DNA of 64,000 nt from Methylophaga thalassica MP. GTDB lineage: Bacteria > Pseudomonadota > Gammaproteobacteria > Nitrosococcales > Methylophagaceae. Below are positions 56,344 through 64,000 of the stretch, piece by piece (the first letter of the stretch is position 1; the number at the start of each line of letters is the position of its first letter). Under the pieces are notes generated by a model. The model made no database searches and was not told the origin of the DNA. It saw nothing but the letters and a program-made list of their open reading frames with translations. The DNA is taken from NCBI RefSeq assembly GCF_000214595.1, contig NZ_AFIG01000003.1:310001-374000 (forward strand). The letters run 5' to 3'. Position numbers and translations under genes: made by a program.

Positions 56344-59300
56344 TAATTTAACTCTCCATGCAAAGATTGCAGCCTGTTTACTGAGCCAATATCTTCGCTA
56401 TTTAGTGCTTGAACAGTGGCTCTAGCAGCTGCCAATGTTGTCGTATAGTTGACTTGATGCTGCAGTGCTGCACGACGAATTTCTCTTGAATCGGCAACAG
56501 ATTGGCGACCTTCGGTCGTATTCACAATCAAGTCAATTTCATCATTTTTAATCATATCGACGATATGAGGCTGGCCTTCCGCGACTTTGTTCACAGGCTC
56601 ACAATTCACACCCGCTTCTTCTAATACACGCTGTGTGCCTCGTGTAGCGAGCAATGCAAAACCAAGTGAGGACAAGTCTTTCGCAATTTGTATAACAGCT
56701 ACCTTATCAGCCTCACGCACACTGATAAAGGCTTTGCCTCCAGTAGGCAGTACAACTGAAGCGGCTAACTGTGATTTTGCAAAAGCTTCACCAAATGTTC
56801 TGCCAACCCCCATGACTTCACCCGTCGATTTCATTTCAGGGCCAAGGATAGGGTCGACACCTTGGAACTTAATGAATGGGAATACCGCTTCTTTAACAGA
56901 GTAATAAGAAGGAATGACCTCTTTCGTTACGCCTTGGTCTACTAGTGAGCGACCCGCCATGGCTCTCGCAGCGATCTTGGCTAATGGCACACCAATGGAT
57001 TTCGATACATAAGGCACTGTACGTGACGCACGTGGGTTGACTTCAAGAATATAGATTTGCTCACCCTTAATGGCAAACTGCGTATTCATTAAACCTTTTA
57101 CACCGAGCTCTAACGCCATTTGACGTACTTGCTCACGCAACTGGTCCTGTGTTGCCTGACTCAGGCTATATGGCGGTAAGGCACAAGCAGAGTCACCAGA
57201 GTGAACACCGGCTTGTTCAATGTGTTCCATAATGCCGCCAATCAGCACATCTTTACCATCGCAGATAGCATCTACATCGACTTCAATAGCATCATCAAGG
57301 AAACGGTCTAATAAAACGGGCGATTCATTCGATACTTTCACCGCATTCAGCATATAACGTTGTAATTCTTCTTCGTTATAAACGATTTCCATCGCGCGTC
57401 CACCCAATACATACGAGGGACGTACTACTAAGGGATAACCAATTTCCGATGCTAATGCGACAGCCGTATCAACAGAATGAGCTAGTCTATTTGGTGGTTG
57501 TAACAAGTTCAGTTTTTCAACCATTTGCTGGAAACGTTCACGATCTTCTGCGTGATCAATGGCATCTGGTGATGTTCCGATAATAGGAACACCCGCAGCT
57601 TCAAGCGCACGTGCCAGTTTCAATGGCGTTTGACCACCAAACTGCACGATCACCCCTTTTGGTTTTTCCAGCTCGACGATTTCTAATACATCTTCCAGCG
57701 TCAAAGACTCGAAATACAGACGATCTGAAGTGTCATAATCCGTTGAAACCGTTTCTGGATTACAGTTGACCATGATGGTTTCATAACCGTCTTCACGTAA
57801 TGCTAATGCCGCATGAACACAGCAATAATCAAACTCAATACCCTGACCAATACGGTTAGGCCCCCCCCCCAGAATCATAATCTTGTCACGATCACTTGGG
57901 TTGGCTTCACATTCCATATCGTAAGTTGAATACATATACGCCGTGCCAGTTGCAAACTCAGCACCACAGGTATCAACGCGTTTATAGACCGGACGTACTT
58001 GCATCGCCTGACGATACTCACGGATCTGTTTTTCTGTTTTTTGTAACAGTTTAGCCAATCGTGAATCAGAGAAACCTTTGCGTTTTAAGGCATACATTTC
58101 CTGCTGATCGATATCGTTAAGCGAGCGTTCTTTAAGTTGATTTTCTAATGTCACCAACTCTTCAATTTGAATCAGGAACCATGGGTCTATATGTGTCAGC
58201 TTTTGAATTTCATCAAAACTGAAACCATAACGGAAGGCATCTGCTACGTACCATAAACGATCTGAGCCCGGTAAGCTCAGCTCACGGCGTAATGTTTCTG
58301 CTATGTTTTCCTCTGTCAGATCTATGACTTCTGTCAAACCATCACGATCAATTTCAAGGCCACGTAAAGCCTTTTGTAATGATTCCTGGAAGTTACGCCC
58401 AATAGCCATCACCTCACCGACAGACTTCATCTGCGTACTTAGACGGTTATCAGCCTGTGGGAATTTTTCAAATGTAAAACGCGGTACTTTTGTCACCACG
58501 TAATCGATTGTTGGCTCAAACGAAGCCGGTGTCGCGTTACCGGTAATTTCGTTTTGCAATTCGTCTAGTGTATAGCCTACTGCCAGTTTTGCAGCGACTT
58601 TCGCGATAGGGAAACCTGTTGCTTTAGAGGCCAGGGCTGAAGAACGCGAGACACGTGGATTCATCTCAATGATAATCAGACGGCCTGTTTCTGGATTAAC
58701 AGCAAACTGTACGTTTGAACCACCGGTATCCACACCAATTTCACGCAATACTGCCAGAGAGGCATTACGCATGATTTGATATTCTTTATCTGTCAGGGTT
58801 TGAGCTGGGGCAACGGTGATTGAATCACCTGTGTGTACGCCCATAGGATCCAGATTTTCAATGGAACAGATAATGATGGCGTTATCTTTACGGTCACGCA
58901 CCACTTCCATTTCATACTCTTTCCAGCCTATGATTGACTCTTCAATCAGTAATTCAGAAGTTGGGCTGAGGTATAAACCTCGCTGACAGATTTCAATAAA
59001 ATCCTGCTTGTTATAAGCGATACCACCGCCACTACCGCCCATCGTAAAAGAAGGACGGATAATCACTGGGAAACCAAATTTTTCTTGAACCTGTAAGGCT
59101 TCGTCCAGCGTGTGTGCAATATCAGATTGTGGCATATCCAGACCGATTTTACGCATGGCCTCACGGAATAAGTCACGGTCTTCAGCTTTGTTAATCGCTT
59201 CACTATCAGCACCGATCATCTCGACACCGAATTGTTCTAAGATCCCGTGTTTTTCCAGATCCAGTGCACAGTTAAGCGCTGTCTGTCCGCCCATGGTAGG

Positions 59301-59561
59301 CAAAATGGCATCTGGACGTTCTGCTTCAATCACTTTGCTTACAGCTTGCCAGGTAACAGGCTCAATATAAGTGGCATCAGCCATATTAGGGTCAGTCATG
59401 ATCGTGGCTGGATTCGAGTTCACCAGAATGACACGATAACCTTCTTCTCGCAGCGCTTTACACGCTTGTGCACCAGAATAATCGAATTCACAGGCTTGAC
59501 CGATAACAATCGGTCCTGCACCCAGAATCAGAATACTTTGAATATCAGTACGTTTAGCCAT
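56343..59561 (-). CDS. carB: Carbamoyl-phosphate synthase large subunit
   Basis: CarB makes carbamoyl phosphate from ammonia, bicarbonate and two ATP, for arginine and pyrimidines. The 1072-residue protein is the normal tandem of two ATP-grasp halves. The first half has [18 protein letters not shown] and [11 protein letters not shown]; the second has [16 protein letters not shown] and [11 protein letters not shown]. The C-terminal allosteric domain begins near 935. At 57861-57870 the coding strand has ten consecutive G (Leu-Gly-Gly-Gly), which is slippage-prone. It follows carA by six bases. Confidence 0.97.
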   Translation of the reverse strand: MAKRTDIQSILILGAGPIVIGQACEFDYSGAQACKALREEGYRVILVNSNPATIMTDPNMADATYIEPVTWQAVSKVIEAERPDAILPTMGGQTALNCALDLEKHGILEQFGVEMIGADSEAINKAEDRDLFREAMRKIGLDMPQSDIAHTLDEALQVQEKFGFPVIIRPSFTMGGSGGGIAYNKQDFIEICQRGLYLSPTSELLIEESIIGWKEYEMEVVRDRKDNAIIICSIENLDPMGVHTGDSITVAPAQTLTDKEYQIMRNASLAVLREIGVDTGGSNVQFAVNPETGRLIIIEMNPRVSRSSALASKATGFPIAKVAAKLAVGYTLDELQNEITGNATPASFEPTIDYVVTKVPRFTFEKFPQADNRLSTQMKSVGEVMAIGRNFQESLQKALRGLEIDRDGLTEVIDLTEENIAETLRRELSLPGSDRLWYVADAFRYGFSFDEIQKLTHIDPWFLIQIEELVTLENQLKERSLNDIDQQEMYALKRKGFSDSRLAKLLQKTEKQIREYRQAMQVRPVYKRVDTCGAEFATGTAYMYSTYDMECEANPSDRDKIMILGGGPNRIGQGIEFDYCCVHAALALREDGYETIMVNCNPETVSTDYDTSDRLYFESLTLEDVLEIVELEKPKGVIVQFGGQTPLKLARALEAAGVPIIGTSPDAIDHAEDRERFQQMVEKLNLLQPPNRLAHSVDTAVALASEIGYPLVVRPSYVLGGRAMEIVYNEEELQRYMLNAVKVSNESPVLLDRFLDDAIEVDVDAICDGKDVLIGGIMEHIEQAGVHSGDSACALPPYSLSQATQDQLREQVRQMALELGVKGLMNTQFAIKGEQIYILEVNPRASRTVPYVSKSIGVPLAKIAARAMAGRSLVDQGVTKEVIPSYYSVKEAVFPFIKFQGVDPILGPEMKSTGEVMGVGRTFGEAFAKSQLAASVVLPTGGKAFISVREADKVAVIQIAKDLSSLGFALLATRGTQRVLEEAGVNCEPVNKVAEGQPHIVDMIKNDEIDLIVNTTEGRQSVADSREIRRAALQHQVNYTTTLAAARATVQALNSEDIGSVNRLQSLHGELN
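57861..57870 (-). repeat. Ten-base poly-G tract inside carB
   Basis: Ten consecutive C on the plus strand encode the end of Leu and three GGG Gly codons in the second carboxyphosphate-domain signature. Gly has four codons, so the run is not required by the protein. It is the longest G/C homopolymer I noticed in the window. Confidence 0.95.
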
Positions 59562-59567
59562 CGTGTG

Positions 59568-60698
59568 TTATTTACCCGTTGCTTGTTCAAGTAGATCGAT
59601 GAAGTGATCAAAAAGTGGAGCTGCGTCTTGCGGACCAGGACTTGCTTCAGGATGTCCCTGGAAACTAAATGCTGGCTTGCTGACGTGGTGGATACCTTGC
59701 AAGGTGCCATCGAATAGTGATCTGTGCGTTGCTGTTAATGTGTCTGGCAGTGTTTCTTCATCTACGGCAAAGCCATGATTCTGGCTGGTGATCATAACCA
59801 ATCCCGCCAGCAGTTCTTGCACAGGATGGTTAGCACCATGATGACCAAACTTCATTTTGACTGTTTTGGCGCCACAGGCGAGACCTAACAATTGGTGACC
59901 AAGGCAAATACCAAAGGTCGGGATATCTTTTTCCAGCAACGTTTGAATCGCACTTATCGCATAATCACAGGGTTCTGGATCACCAGGTCCATTTGATAGG
60001 AATACCCCATCCGGATTAAGGGCTAAGACTTCTTCAACAGGGGTTTGTGCCGGCACAACAGTGAGTTTGCAACCACGCTCCACCAACATTCTCAGAATGT
60101 TTTTCTTGGCACCATAGTCATAAGCCACCACATGATATTTAGCTTCAGCCGCTTGAGACTGGCCATCAATATGCCAGCAAGCCTCATCCCAGACATAGGA
60201 TGCTTTTGTGCTGACTTCTTTGGCAAGATCCAGCCCTTTTAAACCCTGAAAGCCTTTTGCAGCAGCGATAGCCGCTTCAACATCGATGTTATCACCAGCG
60301 ACGATGCAGCCTTTCATTGCCCCTTTTTCACGAATCAAACGTGTTAATGAGCGTGTATCAATACCTGCCAAGCCGACAATATTGTGTTTGACCAGGTAAG
60401 CATCCAATGCTTGTTCACTTCTCCAGCTACTTACAACAGGAGAAAGTTCTCGAATAATAAGTCCACTTGCGTAAACGTTGTCAGATTCTTCATCCTCGTC
60501 ATTAACACCGGTATTTCCGATATGAGGATAGGTTAATGTGACTATTTGTCGACAATAAGAAGGATCAGTCAGGATTTCCTGATAGCCAGTCATTGACGTG
60601 TTAAAAACAACTTCACCGACTGACTGGCCAATGGCTCCAATCGATTCGCCGTGATAAACCGTGCCGTCTTCAAGAGCAAGTAACGCACTCGTTCGCAA
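59568..60698 (-). CDS. carA: Carbamoyl-phosphate synthase small subunit
   Basis: CarA is the glutamine amidotransferase that supplies ammonia to CarB. The N-terminal domain begins [18 protein letters not shown]. The class I glutaminase domain has the nucleophile Cys in [15 protein letters not shown] (about 265) and the His-Glu pair in [10 protein letters not shown]. The length of 376 residues is normal. The start is TTG at 60698: a perfect GGAGG lies six bases upstream. The 163-base gap upstream should hold the promoter; I see no attenuator. Confidence 0.96.
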   Translation of the reverse strand: MRTSALLALEDGTVYHGESIGAIGQSVGEVVFNTSMTGYQEILTDPSYCRQIVTLTYPHIGNTGVNDEDEESDNVYASGLIIRELSPVVSSWRSEQALDAYLVKHNIVGLAGIDTRSLTRLIREKGAMKGCIVAGDNIDVEAAIAAAKGFQGLKGLDLAKEVSTKASYVWDEACWHIDGQSQAAEAKYHVVAYDYGAKKNILRMLVERGCKLTVVPAQTPVEEVLALNPDGVFLSNGPGDPEPCDYAISAIQTLLEKDIPTFGICLGHQLLGLACGAKTVKMKFGHHGANHPVQELLAGLVMITSQNHGFAVDEETLPDTLTATHRSLFDGTLQGIHHVSKPAFSFQGHPEASPGPQDAAPLFDHFIDLLEQATGK

Positions 60699-60861
60699 GG
60701 GAAACCTCCACCAGATAAAAATAATGGGGCAAACATGACGTTCTCCCCAGACAAAATCTTTGTAATTTTATCGCAAAACAGCCGGTCGAGTCCACGCTAA
60801 AAACGATTATCCTCTGGCGCTGGTGCTAACTATTTCAATTTCCTGAAGTGTATCTGCGATT

Positions 60862-61674
60862 CTATATATAAAGTTCCGGTCTGCGATGTGTGTGTAGCGG
60901 CATATTTGACCGAACCTGACGCAGATACTCAATATCAATTCGACTCAGGGTGAGGCCGACTCTTTCAGGCGCACAGCACAGGATGCTTCCCCAGGGATCA
61001 ATAATGACGCTGCTACCGTATGAAATCCGATCACCATAATGTTTCCCCCACTGATTTGGCGCGACAATGTAGACCTGATTTTCGATAGCCCTTGCAATTA
61101 ACAGCGGTAACCAGTGATGTTTACCTGTATGGAGAAAAAATGCCGCCGGAACAAAAATAATTTCAGCTCCCTTGTCTGACAGTGATCGAAACAAGTCCGG
61201 AAAACGTAAGTCATAACAAATGCTAAATCCCAGCCGACCCAGCTCATGATCAAGCACTACTGTTTTACTACCGGGCTTTATGCCGGCTGACTCCATATAC
61301 CCCAGTGGAACGGCGTCACACATATGAATTTTCTGATAGCGGGCTTTTTCACTGCCATCGCGGTCGATGAAGATAGACGTATTGAACAACCTTCCACTGT
61401 TTTCATCAGTGATTTCATACACACTGCCCAGCAATAGAGCACAGTTACTCTGTTTGGCAAGCTGGCTAAAGCGAGGCAGGATATCCGTTTCCAGTTTCTC
61501 GGCCACATCATGCTTCGCTGAATGGTCATTACCGACATAGAGAAAGGTTTCAGGAAAGGCTAAAAGATTGAGCTTTCGCTCAGCGGCTTCTGCAATCATA
61601 TGCTCAGAAAAAGCCAGATTATCTTCATAGCTTTCGGACGAATTCATCTGCACGATGCCTACATCAATTACCAT
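60862..61674 (-). CDS. Nitrilase-superfamily carbon-nitrogen hydrolase
   Basis: This is a C-N hydrolase of about 270 residues with the complete catalytic triad: Glu42 (FPETF), Lys115 (YQKIHM) and Cys153 (SICYDLRFP). It resembles the Nit1/Nit2 branch, which repairs or hydrolyses omega-amides such as deaminated glutathione. The likely start is the ATG at 61674, with AAGGTG upstream; a GTG directly before it is in frame. It is divergent from hemB. The precise substrate is not known. Confidence 0.85.
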   Translation of the reverse strand: MVIDVGIVQMNSSESYEDNLAFSEHMIAEAAERKLNLLAFPETFLYVGNDHSAKHDVAEKLETDILPRFSQLAKQSNCALLLGSVYEITDENSGRLFNTSIFIDRDGSEKARYQKIHMCDAVPLGYMESAGIKPGSKTVVLDHELGRLGFSICYDLRFPDLFRSLSDKGAEIIFVPAAFFLHTGKHHWLPLLIARAIENQVYIVAPNQWGKHYGDRISYGSSVIIDPWGSILCCAPERVGLTLSRIDIEYLRQVRSNMPLHTHRRPELYI

Positions 61675-61818
61675 CACATCACCTTATCTTTTACGCGGCT
61701 AATCCCCTCTAGCGAAAATATAACAAAAATAAGGTCTACACAAACTCACGCCAGACACATTAGAAAATCACTGGTGACATTAGGATTGCTTGGGTATATT
61801 GAAGCGTTTAATGTGTAA

Positions 61819-62847
<1,029 letters not shown>

Positions 62848-62874
62848 TTCTCAAGAAATTTATTAGCTATATCT

Positions 62875-63702
62875 ATGACAGATAAATATGCCGTTATCGG
62901 CCACCCAATTAAACATAGTAAATCGCCCTTTATTCATGCTGAATTTGCCAAACAATGTCAGCAGGATATTGAATACACCGCAATAGAAGTGCCACTGGAC
63001 TCGCTGGCTTCAAGTCTTCAGCAACTACGTGACGTTCTGAAATTAAAAGGCATTAATATCACCGTTCCATTTAAGGAACAGGCATGGGAGCTGGCAGACA
63101 ATTTATCGGACCGTGCTCAACGTGCCGGTGCGATAAACACCCTGATGTTTGAAAACAACGGTTCGATGTTTGGAGACAATACTGATGGCATTGGTTTATG
63201 TCGTGATCTTGAAAACCATGATGTTAGCTTAAAAGATAAACGGGTTTTATTAATTGGTGCAGGCGGTGCGGCGCGTGGTGTGATTGCACCGTTAATGACC
63301 TACCAGCCTACTGAGCTTTTTATTGCTAATAGAACCGCCAGCAAAGCGAAAAAACTGGCAGAGCTATTTGCTGATTTAGGCCAGATTCAGGGAGGTGGCT
63401 TTAGTGAGGTAAATAATCACTTCGACGTGATTATCAATGCCACTGCTGCAAGCTTACAAGGTGAAGTGCCTGACTTACCAGTCAGCATTTTTACTGAACA
63501 AAGCTGTTGTTACGACATGATGTATGCAGATACCGACACCGCTTTTATTGCATGGGCCAAGAAACATAATGTCAGCAAAACGGTAGATGGCTTAGGCATG
63601 CTTGTCGAACAGGCTGCCGAAGCTTTTTATCTCTGGCGAAAAATCAGACCTGACACCGGCTCAGTCATGCAAAAGCTTCGAGACGGTATGCAAGCAAGCT
63701 GA
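62875..63702 (+). CDS. aroE: Shikimate dehydrogenase (NADP+)
   Basis: AroE reduces 3-dehydroshikimate in aromatic amino-acid synthesis. Shikimate-binding residues lie in HPIKHSKSPFIHAEF and GINITVPFKEQA (catalytic Lys), with NTDGIGLCRDL. The NADP-binding loop is LIGAGGAARGVIAP followed by IANRTASKAKKL. The C-terminus has DGLGMLVEQAAEAF. The length of 275 residues is normal. It follows hemB by 27 bases and ends before a terminator. Confidence 0.95.
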   Translation: MTDKYAVIGHPIKHSKSPFIHAEFAKQCQQDIEYTAIEVPLDSLASSLQQLRDVLKLKGINITVPFKEQAWELADNLSDRAQRAGAINTLMFENNGSMFGDNTDGIGLCRDLENHDVSLKDKRVLLIGAGGAARGVIAPLMTYQPTELFIANRTASKAKKLAELFADLGQIQGGGFSEVNNHFDVIINATAASLQGEVPDLPVSIFTEQSCCYDMMYADTDTAFIAWAKKHNVSKTVDGLGMLVEQAAEAFYLWRKIRPDTGSVMQKLRDGMQAS

Positions 63703-63720
63703 CTGTGTCCTACTCTAAAA

Positions 63721-63748
63721 AATAAAGCCTGCGTAAGCAGGCTTTATT
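63721..63748. terminator. Bidirectional rho-independent terminator between aroE and the MFS gene
   Basis: AATAAAGCCTGC and GCAGGCTTTATT form a 12-base-pair stem with a GTAA loop. A/T runs on both sides make it usable by both convergent genes. Confidence 0.88.
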
Positions 63749-63768
63749 TATTCTGAAAGCATTCAAAA

Positions 63769-64000
63769 CTATTTATGCTCTTGCGCTAATTCCGGATGCG
63801 TATTGTGAACATGATGTTTGTCTCTTACCGGACGGATAGATAAATTTGCAATGAAGGCAATGATCAATAGCCCCGCCATGGCGAACATGGTTGAGTTATA
63901 CAAGCTAGGGGTTGGATCCAAAGTCCCTGCAGGTGCAATTTCCATCAACTGCGAAATAGACACCGTTTTTGCCGCAATCAATTGATCAAGATTATCAATA
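63769..64000 (-). CDS. MFS transporter, C-terminal part only (OFA-like)
   Basis: This is the last 76 or so codons of a gene whose 5' part lies beyond the right edge. The visible sequence has a hydrophobic last helix (LYNSTMFAMAGLLIIAFIA) followed by NLSIRPVRDKHHV and a hydrophilic tail. The segment PTPSLYNSTMFAMAGLL with RPV after the helix recalls the C-terminus of oxalate/formate-antiporter-type MFS proteins. The frame is open to the window edge. The substrate cannot be inferred. Confidence 0.6.
   Translation of the reverse strand, partial: IDNLDQLIAAKTVSISQLMEIAPAGTLDPTPSLYNSTMFAMAGLLIIAFIANLSIRPVRDKHHVHNTHPELAQEHK

Overview
This window looks like the chromosome of a gammaproteobacterium. 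Gene content and protein style (nuoA-J order, secG next to tRNA-Leu(GAG), carAB-greA-rlmE-ftsH-folP-glmM-tpiA, a VPLPA-type sorting signal, AT-leaning DNA) suggest something like Methylophaga in the Thiotrichales. That placement is inference from recollection, not a search.

Layout. (1) 1-8.6 kb, minus strand: respiratory complex I, nuoA to the start of nuoJ, with nuoJ cut by the left edge. (2) 8.9-11.5 kb, plus strand: a membrane hybrid histidine kinase split by a frameshift. (3) 11.5-49.1 kb, almost all minus strand: a large exopolysaccharide (EPS) and protein-sorting island. Its parts are GDP-mannose supply (manB-like, manC); a TPR lipoprotein of the PrsT type; an exosortase fused to an EpsI domain; a WecG-type glycosyltransferase fused to a STAS domain; a DUF218 protein; about nine glycosyltransferases; a HAD-UbiA prenyltransferase with an SMR-like partner and an ArnT-like GT-C enzyme; two serine-acetyltransferase-like hexapeptide proteins; a Wzy-like polymerase and a Wzx-like flippase; a secreted beta-helix protein; an ExeA-like ATPase; a BY-kinase; a Wzz/GumC-type protein; an outer-membrane barrel; a Wza-like export protein; two VPLPA-CTERM proteins; a WcaJ-like initiating enzyme; a DHH phosphoesterase; and CysC. 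(4) 49.3-60.7 kb, minus strand: tRNA-Leu and a housekeeping block (secG, tpiA, glmM, folP, ftsH, rlmE, a DUF4149 gene, greA, carB, carA). (5) 60.9-64 kb: a nitrilase-family hydrolase, hemB and aroE (plus strand), and the end of an MFS transporter at the right edge.

How the island probably works. WcaJ loads the first sugar onto undecaprenyl phosphate and the cytoplasmic glycosyltransferases extend it. Wzx flips the unit and Wzy polymerises it. The Wzz-like protein and tyrosine kinase control chain length, and the Wza-like protein and barrel export the chain. In parallel, two small secreted proteins carry a C-terminal VPxPA + transmembrane + Arg-Arg tail, the expected substrate of the fused exosortase.

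Most interesting signal: each of the two sorted-protein genes is preceded by a nearly identical structured leader that resembles the c-di-GMP-I (GEMM) riboswitch. The variable hairpin differs in length between the copies but stays perfectly paired. A short palindrome next to the Shine-Dalgarno and a strong terminator complete the duplicated cassette, suggesting that c-di-GMP controls supply of the exosortase substrates. Other unusual points are the WecG-STAS fusion, a possible lipid-linked pentose module (HAD-UbiA + SMR + GT-C), a CysC/DHH pair that could make PAPS and clear pAp, and a 10-base poly-G tract inside carB.
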